Origin: Agmasoma carcini (nom. nud.)
Lineage: Eukaryota > Microsporidia > Thelohaniidae
Length of the DNA: 21,660 nt
Direction of reading: 5' to 3'
Assembly (NCBI GenBank): GCA_029232285.1
Contig: JAOXFI010000045.1
Location: 1-21,660 of the forward strand
A model generated the notes under the pieces. It saw nothing but the letters and a program-made list of their open reading frames with translations, searched no databases and had not been told where the DNA came from. The translations under genes were made by a program, and so were the position numbers. Every line of letters starts with the position of its first letter. Within the stretch, counting starts at the first letter, position 1. Shown here piece after piece: positions 11,001 to 18,684 of this stretch.

Positions 11001-11238
11001 CAAATAGTTCAGTACTTGTTAAAATGGCAATTCTATCATTTGTAAAAAACGAATCTACTATTGGATCAGAGAAATGACCAAGCATTTGTAAATCATTTGT
11101 ATATTTGTTTAAAGAATATACCTTATGTTCGTTAGTTATATAGACATAGTGGAACTTGAGATCACCCATAGCTATATAATCTATCGGATGATTATATTTA
11201 GTCAATTCTCTTTTTACATTCAGATAAAAATTCTTCAT
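8089..11238 (-). CDS. ELP1: Elongator complex subunit 1 (ELP1/IKI3)-like protein
   Basis: Probable scaffold subunit of Elongator, the cytoplasmic complex that modifies wobble uridine (U34) of tRNAs; the catalytic subunit is ELP3. Residues 1-450 are beta-rich with propeller-like periodicity and begin MKNFYLNV, as ELP1 proteins begin with a similar Met-Arg/Lys-Asn-Leu stretch. From about 480 the protein is all helical. At about 833-880 there is a TPR-like unit (FFYGDYNKATEYFIKVRKYE), as in ELP1. Near the C-terminus a Ser/Thr stretch (about 943-951) leads into a basic segment, KNSRKALTKDRPGSIYEFEY (953-972), matching the conserved SRK...K..G..YEEEY block of ELP1. The end, RPKVNKEELK, resembles the PPKINR tail of the human protein. 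It has 1049 residues against roughly 1330-1350 in yeast and human. There is no RING finger, which argues against Vps11/Vps18, the main alternative by architecture. The start is the first Met, with TTTTCC abutting it. Confidence 0.7.
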   Translation of the reverse strand: MKNFYLNVKRELTKYNHPIDYIAMGDLKFHYVYITNEHKVYSLNKYTNDLQMLGHFSDPIVDSFFTNDRIAILTSTELFVFDVEFNVLKEFKVCDIDSECKRIKLLGDYIVVDNKMIYNENKFIKIDEDVKDISYLSKYNLFPCLIGSEIRFYLSNGLEHNMERYKLIDGDVNLTKFPNIPNSLIIYNDSIFKMLYLENFKWYTKFEQNDKLVGVKENTIICDESVYYVNMVVEDGAIDGETLYFNNISRFLIPPPLYYKKFTFDSQVRSFYIDDKSLIVATKHHIYHYENNEYNFELIKKTDFDCYGNRILIIDDDIYIRSFSKIYKNYELIREDNQIIDVYVHNGNLEYFEQCEKINLKSYYDIKTTRSDVFILNNNIIWCYKDKELYEYHSVSLCKDSKILSIYVYNEKLCFTTDINLFAIRQNLNIDNSYILKIVDNRLILYTSFGSLESFTLKPLSIKIALDMYKTVEKDEDIRKVFDFADRNHLDYKIFLIECSDSDSLLSHDFRYYLKKEEGNLLIKSFPMKYIDYLSDLQLSKLIDVLFDTKEIILEEEYLERGVCVFDLDLLYGKIVTKNSIYIGKKYYEKLLVKFKPKISIYNKERLYSYDISNYNIENSIDTSFIKYKDDLLIEKLLSCLDPTKKILSLVNLFIKCNRIDLCLYLEDLSSVLKILKNKVSIDKILESCIFTLDQNIIVKTFNFLQKGYTELKFNNLDLMKTIGKKEYILYFAENKISYAQRHNLYESLLMMQFLEFLPSSYNFYGDISLICQDKYLSMILKIYNNDLEGARTVAVENLFFPEFFYLNDEKLVNDSIVTKMLFENKFEILAQYYFFYGDYNKATEYFIKVRKYEEACCLVYDDNVDFIADIIKEENAVKRILNMEIKFNNVISCIKHDKFCLILNESVMNFINQLNLLKIDLVGFAKRIDGIKERFSADAELDMSTTTTSSFKNSRKALTKDRPGSIYEFEYVLNQIRLLGVQYNKSFDEFMSISGVSKKMASEIEIDYVKAWKQFSEIFKENYDHHFEYKRYGFDPNRPKVNKEELKG

Positions 11239-11252
11239 GGAAAATTTTTTTT
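11239..11252 (-). promoter_or_regulatory. A/T run plus TTTTCC signal abutting the ELP1-like start codon
   Basis: On the - strand the sequence is AAAAAAAATTTTCC followed directly by ATG. It matches the signal before the INO80-like gene, which supports the chosen start for both. Confidence 0.5.
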
Positions 11253-11585
11253 AATAAATAAAATTTGTAATTTAATTTTATGTCATTTGGAAGATTTTAA
11301 ATGTGAAAAATAAATTAAGGCTGAATATTTAAGATACTAATTTACTAAAAACGAAATATAAATACAAAATTTTACGTTTATTATTATTATTTGAAATAAT
11401 CATAAAAAGCGGTATTAAAATATGTATTTTTAAGCTATTGTATATCATATTTAATACCAGGCAATACCTGTATATGTTAAGATCTTCATGTAAAGCAGAA
11501 TGAAATAAATGAACTATTTAGATTATAACAAGGTTGGGAGAACAAATAACTGATAATTTTAGAAAAATGGTTGTGTCGATAGATA
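11253..11585. other. AT-rich spacer, nothing recognised
   Basis: Low-complexity DNA between the ELP1-like gene and the left end of the Tc1 element, with stops in all frames. It would hold the distal promoter of the ELP1-like gene. Confidence 0.4.
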
Positions 11586-11587
11586 TA

Positions 11588-11607
11588 CTGTCCGAGGGCA
11601 AAAAAGA
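11588..11607 (+). repeat. left terminal inverted repeat of the Tc1 element
   Basis: CTGTCCGAGGGCAAAAAAGA; pairs imperfectly with 12888-12907, the first ten bases differing at one position. Preceded by TA. Confidence 0.8.
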
Positions 11608-11777
11608 GATTTTTTAAAATTTAAAAAATTGTAATTTTATAGGGTGAAAATGTTGAATATAACATGAGTGTGTATTTATAAAATAAAGTATATCTTTTAC
11701 TTTATGCTCTGTTGTTTTATATTATATTTTTAGCTGTTTTATACAAAAAAAAATTGTGATTTAAAAATGAGATTTTA

Positions 11778-12671
11778 TTGATTAGTAACTCTTGTTAACA
11801 TTTTTATTCTATATACTTCTGAAATTTTTATTCATATAGAATTTACAAGGTTTTCATATTATTCTAGCTTTATATTATACCACATGGTCCTTATTTCATC
11901 AATCAATTTTTCTTTTTTTAAAATTGATTTTCTATGCAATTTCTATTTAATTATAGCTTATAGGTTCTCAATAGGGTTTAAATCTATAATTGAGATGGGC
12001 ATGGCATCACATCAGTACCAGTGGTACGAAAATATTATTTTGCAAGCTTACAAGTATGCTTAAGATCCTTATCCCGTTGAAATATAAAATCAAGCATACT
12101 ATGATTATGTACCATTTTGTTTAAATTGTTAGTTAATGTGTTTATATATTGTATTCCATCTAAATTACAATCGATAAAAAATTAACTCTCGACACCATTA
12201 TAGGTCATACAACCCCATACAAATAATTTTAAAACCAAATTTAGCTTGAGAACGATCTTCAACTCACATCCTTGGACATACCAGCATCATTTTAATTACA
12301 AAATGAGCTCTCATCACTAAAACAGCCTGTCGCCAGTAATTATTTTCCTTAAAACCCAATTTTATGTCTTGCTGTGATATACCAATTTTCTAATTTTGGT
12401 TTGAAATTGTTAAGTTTTAAAAAAATTACTGTTTTTGGATCAACACTTTCATCGGTATCATCTCTATATTTTCCCGCCAACTTATAAGAGGAAATCATGT
12501 GTTTATTTTTGATCTACCACTTTTAATTTTTCTATCCAATGAAATATTGTTTTTTTTTAACTATTCTAAATATTTTAATTGCAACCTTTGTGATAATTCT
12601 TTAATTGAAAAAAATTCATTAAAAAAGTCGGCGATCTTAGATTTTTCAACTATAGTAAGATGGTTAAACAT
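11778..12671 (-). pseudogene. Tc1-like transposase pseudogene
   Basis: The - strand, read through stops and shifts from an ATG at 12669-12671, gives an N-terminal helix-turn-helix (MFNHLTIVEKSKIADFFNEF). It continues with a second DNA-binding part and an SGRSK linker at about 12515-12535. The catalytic core follows: FSDESSF (first Asp, about 12305-12325), FQRDKDLKHT (second Asp, about 12052-12082) and DLNPIENL (catalytic Glu, about 11960-11982). A typical C-terminal helix region follows, with KSILKKEKLIDEIRTMWYNI. All three catalytic residues remain recognisable, but there are many stops (including the Trp after NPIENL and Gln/Tyr codons turned to TAA) and at least two frame shifts. It lies fully inside the element bounded by the inverted repeats. 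Confidence 0.9.
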
Positions 12672-12887
12672 TATGGGCTAAGATAAAACCTATATTATAA
12701 CTATTTTGCGCGAGAAAAATAATTAATTGGGTCATTTTTAAAAAAATCTATTTTTAAGCGCTCAAAGGATGCTTATAAATGGTAAAATACAAACAAATAA
12801 ATTTTTTTTATGTTTTTATCAATATATATTTTAAATTTGACATTCGTTTAATTCTGTTATACATCAATGACTCTTTTTAAATATTTC

Positions 12888-12907
12888 ATTTTATTATCCT
12901 CGGACTG
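12888..12907 (-). repeat. right terminal inverted repeat of the Tc1 element
   Basis: On the - strand it reads CAGTCCGAGGATAATAAAAT; it is followed on the + strand by TA. Confidence 0.8.
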
Positions 12908-12909
12908 TA

Positions 12910-13985
12910 TATATTATCAATAAATTAGTGTTAGAATAGACGGGACACCAGCCATGATGGCTAAAATTGATGTTTTTATAGTATTTGTATCAGCAAAATC
13001 TATTCCCCAAATCAAAAATATTTTACAAAAGATTTTTACCATTGTTATTATATAAGAGCAAAATGCTGGAGTTAAATAACGATATGGTTAGCCTATATTT
13101 GATTTATCAAATACATAATGCTATTAAGAAGATAAATTGTTAACTTTTATAGTAATATCAACAAAGAATGTGATATATATTTTATGAACAATAATGTCAA
13201 AATAAAATATATCATTACAAGGAATTAATAAATAATATGTTGCAAAAGTTCCGAGTATTTAAAAAAAATACTTTTATCAAAATCAAAATTTTTAGAAATG
13301 CGCTTTCTTCAATTTACGATGGAATTTAAATTAATATACAAAACAATCAATCTTTTGAGAAATTTGAGTCAGTTATAAACTAATTAATAGCAGAATACGA
13401 AAAAGATTTAAAAGATATGATACCACTTTAAAACCGTGATTTCAATTATACTTAGATAATATATAAAACGCGCTTGAATAATTTAAATTTTCAAAGATAA
13501 TGTTCTTAAGAATAGTTTTGACTAGAGATAAAACTCAATTGACATTTAGAAAGTGGATATAGAGTAACCCAGCTCGTAAATACGCCCGTTTTTTACTTTC
13601 ATATCTTCTACAACTACTGTAGCGAATATACTTTCTCGTAGTTAATCATATCAAAAATTATACAAGAACTCAAATAAACAGATATAAGACAAATTGATGA
13701 TTAGAATAGTTGTGATAAAATCACAAATAAAAAGTTTTCACAAAAACGGGCTCAAAACAACATTACTATAATAAAAAGATTTTAAAATATATGTAATTGT
13801 AAGTTTTTACTTTAAATAGTTTATTTATATACTGTTTTATAGATAAATCAAATATGTTATAAGTATGATAATACAAAGATATTTTATAAATAAATATTTT
13901 TTTAATTATAAAATTATTAATAATAACTTAAAAGTAAATAAATTATATAGTATACACTGTATATTAAATTTATAGAAAAAAAAAT
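12910..13985. other. spacer with a possible coding relic at about 13236-13498
   Basis: Mostly A/T-rich and stop-rich. On the + strand, 13236-13498 reads as a plausible protein from an ATG (MLQKFRVFKKNTFIKIKIFR and onward) if five scattered TAA/TAG codons are ignored. The stretch between stops contains hydrophilic, helix-like sequence such as AEYEKDLKDMIPL. The family is unknown. It could be part of another dead mobile element. Nothing else was recognised. Confidence 0.3.
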
Positions 13986-14532
13986 AATCAAATAACATTA
14001 TAATTAAACTTATGAATATTTCATAAACAGAACCCCTATTTTCATTTACCAAATATCTTCTCTTAAATGTATATTTTAGTATCCACCCATCTATATTTGT
14101 TCTTATGATTCCGTTTCTTTTCTCATTGAAGATTTTAATTGATCCCAGAAACCTTCCATGTTGTTCGTGTGGGTTCCATCATGAGCTAGAAAACAAATAT
14201 AATGGTTAACTCTTTTGTGAGTTAGGTTAAGTTTAGTTGCTATTTGGGGATATGATGGATATCCATCAGCCAATAAAATACTTCCAAAAGATTTGATAGT
14301 GTGAGTATTTGCCTATTTATGACTCTTTTTAAGAAAAAAATCATTGGTATTATAAATTGTCCCATAATCCAAATTGGGCCAGGGTTGTATCAGATGTAGA
14401 TGTTAAATTAGTTATAATACCATGTCTGCTTAAAACTATTTCATCAACTTCTACTGAGACGCCTAAACCACCAACACTTATCCTATTCAGATGTAAAAAC
14501 CTTTTCATTACATATCTTAACTTATTTTATAA

Positions 14533-14551
14533 TTTTGATATAGTTTTGTCA
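14533..14551 (+). repeat. target-site duplication, left copy
   Basis: ttttgatatagttttgtca; the same 19 bases recur at 15301-15319 with one T/C difference. Both copies lie in the transposase frame and encode the same D-(K/R)-T-I-S-K, which shows this was one site before insertion. Confidence 0.85.
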
Positions 14552-14912
14552 AAGAGCATTTACACCTGGCTGTTCAAAGCAAGGACGAATACCCTATTTA
14601 CTACTAAAAACTTAGTTATATCGAACCAAATTGAAAAAATACTTATGGAGATGCTTTGCCTACTGACAGAAAAAAATATACAATGTACTATATATAATAA
14701 CAGATTCTTGAGTAAACAAGATTGCAAGAAAAAAGCTAAAGGACAAGCACAAATGGAAAGATGATGACCTTGCTAAGAACGTCCTCTCATTAAATATAAA
14801 ATACCTAAATGACATAAAAGAGTTTATTAAAGACACTATAGTGACAAGATCAAACTCTATATCTAAACAAATGGAAAAACTCAAAAAGCACGAAAATAAA
14901 ATAATAGAATAA
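14552..14912 (+). pseudogene. C-terminal fragment of the retroposon's protein
   Basis: About 120 codons in two + strand frames joined by a frame shift, beginning at the truncation point. Key parts are WLFKARTNTLF, a Cys-containing stretch, and a very basic then helical end with KIIE before the stop. The length and position fit the extreme C-terminus of a LINE reverse-transcriptase protein. The catalytic domain itself is absent, having been lost by truncation. Confidence 0.5.
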
Positions 14913-15004
14913 CAATCACAGGGTGATAACCTTATAATCAATAAACAATGAAATTAGGAGGCAATAGCCTAATAGAGCTTTCTAACTTAGGTAGTCACTT
15001 ATAA

Positions 15005-15300
15005 CTAGCTTCCATGAGGCGAGCTCGCCTGCCTCTGGACCGATAGACTTTTTAGGTTATTCAACTTTATCCAGTAGTAGTAACCATTTAACCTGAACGT
15101 AGTTATACGTAATGATGAGAACTAACACTATGAAGATTATATTGATGATCTATTAACAACTTTTTCTTCCTCTTTACCAAAGCACAAACAAAGTGTAAGG
15201 TGGCGTAAGCCGAGTTTACGGACCACGATTAGGAAGGGTTGCTGGTTTTTTAAACTTTTACCAGATTCTCCGAAGAATAATCCCGATAAATAAACTATTT
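15005..15300 (+). repeat. retroposon tail family, copy A
   Basis: Shared with 20561-20867: blocks agctTCCATGAGG / gctCCCATGGAG, GCCTCTGGACC / ACCTCCGGATC, CAAAGCACA followed by GTGTAAGGTGGCGTAAG, then CGAGTTTACGGA and TTTTACCAG near the end. It holds a perfect 14-base palindrome AGGCGAGCTCGCCT (15017-15030), and CGTAA/TTACG arms at 15204-15208 and 15216-15220. It finishes with CGATAAATAAACTATTT, as does copy C. Confidence 0.75.
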
Positions 15301-15319
15301 TTTTGATATAGTTCTGTCA
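15301..15319 (+). repeat. target-site duplication, right copy
   Basis: ttttgatatagttctgtca, matching 14533-14551 in 18 of 19 positions. Confidence 0.85.
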
Positions 15320-15699
15320 GTCACATTAAAAACCCAATAAATTTGTTTGTATGTACAATCAGTAAGTAACATATAAATTATATACTTTGGCAAGGTGATG
15401 TTTGTGTTTAACAGTGACTTTCTTGCACCACATAATGTTTTACTACACTTATATCCCAAAAAATATTTATCCGTTCTTTTATATACTTTTAGTAGTGATA
15501 TTGAATCACAACCCTCCTTGTAACACATTATTTTCAACCAAAAGTCTTTTAATTTCACTATACCTAAAAATATAGAATCAATTATATCTAAATACATGTC
15601 AATAAAATTTTTGTTATATAATAATTTATAAAAAAATAGACCCAAAGTATAGAAGACCCTAAACCCGCATTTTTGACATTTAAGGATTACAGTCACAGA

Positions 15700-16620
15700 A
15701 CTGTTATCATTCGGTTAATTTTATTTCGTCTCTTGATAGCAGGCAAAGAATATCTAAAAGGGAATGGTATTTCAACAGATTTCCAATACATCTACTTATT
15801 AGATTTTTTACGAATTTATCTAAGAAGAAGCCTTTTAGGTTCAATGGAATTTTATCTTGATCATGAAGAATGAATTAATCAATTTTTCCCATAATTTCTT
15901 AAAATATATTTATCATATTTTTACGATTTTTGATTTTAGTTTAAAAACGCTTTTAAGCAGAAGTATTTTTTCCAAATTTGAATTATATTATACATGCCCC
16001 CAAAAAAATTATAGCAAAATTGAATAATAAAAACATTATACTTACCGACTGTGACTGTGAAAGCAATTTTTGGTGATTAATGTTTTTAATTTTTAATCCA
16101 AGTTGGCTTTTACAAAATTATTAAATTAAAATAGCATTGAAAAACAGTAATTTAGATAATATTATTCATATTAATACAGTAAGTGGCGAATTAATAGTTT
16201 GCTCACAAAAATAAAAATTTTTATTTTATATAATCTAACAAGATAACGATCTCAAGCAATCAAATGTGTCAACAGCCGCTTTTTTATATGAACATAAATG
16301 TACTAGACTATGTTCCAAAAGGTCATTTAATAAAGCACCTATGGACATATTTGAAGTAAAATTTACGGAATATTGTATTTTGTATGAAAGATAAAGTGAT
16401 CGATATCTAGTAATAAATTCTTTAATATTTTAGTATATTTAAAATATGATGAAATTTGGGAGTAATTTTGACAAAAGATGATCATACATCGTATTAATTA
16501 GATATATAAGTTTTTTTGTGCTATTATAATATGCAGTCTACTAAAACTTATATTGACGTAAATAAATAAAACATACATAATAGTAATATTTATTTCCTAA
16601 AATTATTTTAATTGAAAGTG
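15700..16620. other. spacer with two possible coding relics
   Basis: About 15704-15870 (- strand) has an uninterrupted run of about 55 codons including GFFLDKFVKNLISRCIG. It lies upstream of the Merlin N-terminus and may be its extension or a separate relic. About 16235-16428 (- strand) has about 64 open codons ending CLRSLSC then TAG, with balanced residue use (SNMSIGALLNDLLEHSLVHL). Neither has a family I recognise. The rest is plain A/T-rich DNA. Confidence 0.3.
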
Positions 16621-17595
16621 AATGTTTATTTATAAATTCATACCACGTGAACCTTCTAAAAAAAGATAAAAGCATATCCGCATTGTTTGGCTTCAGTTTC
16701 TTCAATAGAAGTAATCAAGATAAATTGAAAGGGTTGTGCTATGACTTTTCTCTTTTTTGTAATATTCTTATCTTAGAATCAAGCCATGAACGATCAAAAA
16801 CTTGAGTATGCGCACCTGTTATTGGATCAACATAATTAAGTTGATGATTTACAGTTTCATACTGATATCTAATTGAATTTAAACATATATAGACAGGCTA
16901 TTCATAAGAGTGAATTTAAGGGCTTAATTTAGCCTTTCTATTGATTATTTTTAAAACTTTTTTCGATCACGACCTTCTACCCAAAAATATCTGCAATAAT
17001 TACCTTGCTTAATACTAAAAACAGATTGCCTATCAATTCTACACTTATGGTTCATATTGTTAAAAACTTCAACATTTTGATCCCCATATAAACTTAGGCT
17101 ATCACACGAAAACATTCTTGCTCTATTATATTTTCTTTCGGCTAGAAAATTTGGCTTCATCAATCTGTATTGGATTTTCAGTCGATCTAATCATTTTTCC
17201 AATTTATCACACTTTACAATTTTTAGCAGACTTTTCTACACATTTTAAATCATTTCGTAACAGTATATTATGATCTTTCGTCAAGTCTATACGTTTGAGA
17301 TCAGCATTTTTAATATAAAATAATATATTAGTCCCAAAATCTCACATAATGTTAGCTTACAGTTTGCTTCTCGTTTACATCAGTAAAGTAAAAATCATAA
17401 TTTTAACGTATTTAACTTGTTGTCTGGCTGCCTTTTTAGGGTATTTCAATATTGGTACTGGATTTCCATTCACAAACTTTTTAGTTTTTTTCTTTCATTA
17501 TTGAACCACGTTTGTGGCAAAAGGATGCATCAACAAGTGTATCTAGAAGGTTATGCTCTCTTAGAAAACCAAAAGCATCTTCTTCTGTACATATT
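16620..17595 (-). pseudogene. second ISXO2-like (Merlin/IS1595) transposase pseudogene
   Basis: This is a different subfamily from the copy at 13990-15696. The N-terminal piece at about 17490-17592 reads EEDAFGFLREHNLLDTLVDA followed by CHKRGSIM, the zinc-ribbon start of ISXO2-like proteins. After a badly eroded stretch come IQIDEAKF (first Asp, about 17155-17190) and, one frame shift on, AERKYNRARMF. A shifted IHSYE, Y-I-C-L-N region (about 16870-16925) stands where the second Asp block normally is, and its Asp is now Tyr. The block YETVNHQLNYVDPITGAHTQ, at about 16795-16860, is strongly typical of the family; the following VFDRSW shows Asp where the catalytic Glu of IERLW would be. Multiple shifts and stops make it dead. 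The 70-codon open stretch 16951-17163 is only its middle part. Confidence 0.8.
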
Positions 17596-17659
17596 ATGGT
17601 ATTATAATATTGCTTTATGTTGTTTATTTTGGATTATTTTTGAAAACACTTATTAATAT

Positions 17660-18660
17660 AATGCAATATAAATGATTAAAAATTTTGCCGGTCAGAGTTA
17701 TAGTATAATTGCACCTTTTTTGAATTTTGAAATAATTTTTGTCGAAATATGATTTATTCGAATATTTTATATTGATATAAAACGTGTTTAAAATAAATGT
17801 TTTCATTTATTTTATTGGATCTTATACATATTATTTAATATATGTATAAATGTTTGTTTTTAAAGGTTATTTTCCTACTGGCTTTACACTATCAGGATTA
17901 TATCTATTTTTAGAAAAGTTATGTGAGATTTTATTTTATAGAAAACAATAATCTTTAATAATTTAAAGATGATTTGGTTGTAGGAATTCCACAAAAAATT
18001 CTGAAACCTGAAATGAATTAGATTTTTTTTAAATTTATAAAATTTACATATAAAGGCGTGAATATGCCTTTTAATACTCTAATACATCCGTATAACGTTC
18101 TATTAAGTTATAGACCACATATATTTCATAAATTGTCAGATACTCACATAAATCAAATATATAACCATAATATCTTTAATTAAGATACATAATATATGTT
18201 TTATTTCATATGTTTACCAATTATTTATTTATTTTTAAATAAATAAATAAAATTATATTAATAGATTATACTTGTATATACATACATTAACATATTAAAT
18301 TCATGATTCAAGCTTGTTACAATGTCTAAAAGAATATCGGTTGTACAATTAAGCTAAAATATTGTTTTTTTGTTTATATTAATTAATATTTATTAAAATT
18401 ATTTTCGAAAACAATAAATAGAATTATATTTAACTTTGAATGTATTAATGTAAAATAAATGGGTATATATAATGAAGGATTCAAAACCTCACAAAGTTTT
18501 GTTTATTAAATAGATTATCTTTTTTTATGTTTTAATACAAAATTAATAAATAGAATATGAAAATTAATTGAAAAAAAAATCAACTACAAAATGGTGTTGA
18601 ATAGTTGAAATTATTTCCCTTTTAATAAATTTATATTTTTTAATTAATTTTTTTTATATT
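17660..18660. other. AT-rich spacer upstream of the membrane-protein gene
   Basis: About 1 kb, mostly low-complexity A/T. The only structure I see is the inverted repeat at 18221-18250. No gene or transposon motif was recognised. Confidence 0.5.
18221..18250. repeat. perfect AT inverted repeat (14-bp arms)
   Basis: TTATTTATTTATTT, a two-base spacer, then its exact reverse complement. It is pure A/T and made of a four-base unit, so it may have arisen by slippage. It could extrude as a hairpin. It sits about 430 bp upstream of the spliced gene. Confidence 0.7.
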
Positions 18661-18677
18661 TAAAAAAAAATATTCCA
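18661..18677 (+). promoter_or_regulatory. A run plus ATTCC start-proximal signal of the membrane-protein gene
   Basis: TAAAAAAAAATATTCCA, ending seven bases before the ATG at 18685. It matches the A/T-run-then-TTCC arrangement in front of the INO80-like and ELP1-like genes and supports this start codon. Confidence 0.4.
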
Positions 18678-18684
18678 CAAAAAC

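Larger units (their letters stand above)
11588..12907 (-). mobile_element. full-length but dead Tc1/mariner element (1320 bp)
   Basis: The left end begins CTGTCCGAGGGCAAAAAAGA at 11588. The right end, read inward on the - strand from 12907, begins CAGTCCGAGGATAATAAAAT. The two form an imperfect inverted repeat in which GTCCGAGG is identical. Each end is flanked by TA (11586-11587 and 12908-12909), the target duplicated by all Tc1/mariner elements. The length is exactly what is expected of a one-gene element of this superfamily. The transposase inside is a pseudogene on the - strand. The clear ends make this a usable reference copy for finding relatives in the genome. Confidence 0.85.
14552..15300 (+). 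mobile_element. 5'-truncated LINE-like retroposon (copy A)
   Basis: 749 bp lie between the two 19-bp target-site copies. It starts abruptly in coding sequence, as truncated LINE copies do. Frame one reads SIYTWLFKARTNTLFTTKNL across the left junction (SI from the target site), resembling the segment after the reverse-transcriptase domain of non-LTR elements, then a Cys-bearing stretch that may be a degraded zinc knuckle. After one frame shift (about 14700-14740) it continues KHKWKDDDLAKNVLSLNIKY to a TAA at 14910-14912. From about 15005 it has a roughly 295-bp GC-richer tail shared with copies at 20561-20867 and about 20208-20390. It ends in a T run. A long target duplication, 5' truncation and a constant 3' end are the marks of target-primed retroposition. 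The exact clade (for example R4/Dong) cannot be fixed from this fragment. Confidence 0.7.
13990..15696 (-). pseudogene. Merlin/IS1595 (ISXO2-like) transposase pseudogene, split by a retroposon
   Basis: The N-terminal half is an open - strand frame at 15295-15696 (133 codons) with zinc-ribbon-like cysteines (MCYKEGC and KCSKTLC) and a helix-turn-helix ending NVTDRTISK. The C-terminal half lies at 13990-14550. It re-enters in the same frame with DKTISKL, then KLRYVMKRFLHLNRISVGG, the first catalytic Asp in VEVDEIVLSRHGII (about 14400-14445), the second in LLADGYPSYP (about 14255-14285) and the Glu block HDGTHTNNMEGFWDQLK (about 14145-14195). These are the DDE motifs of the Merlin/IS1595 family. 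Between the halves sits a 749-bp insertion flanked by a 19-bp duplication. The C-terminal half also carries its own stops and a shift near 14330-14360, so the gene was probably already decaying. Terminal inverted repeats were not found. Confidence 0.85.

Noticed and set aside
8089..11238. Assignment of the 1049-residue protein to Vps11/Vps18
   Set aside because: The propeller-plus-solenoid shape fits, but there is no C-terminal RING finger, and the basic SRK...YEFEY block and PKVNK tail fit ELP1 better.
14357..14764. 135-codon + strand open frame as one gene
   Set aside because: It crosses the insertion boundary at 14552: the left part is antisense to the Merlin pseudogene and the right part is retroposon coding sequence.
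14660..14941. 93-codon - strand open frame
   Set aside because: It is antisense to the retroposon's C-terminal coding fragment and has low-information, Phe/Ser-rich composition.
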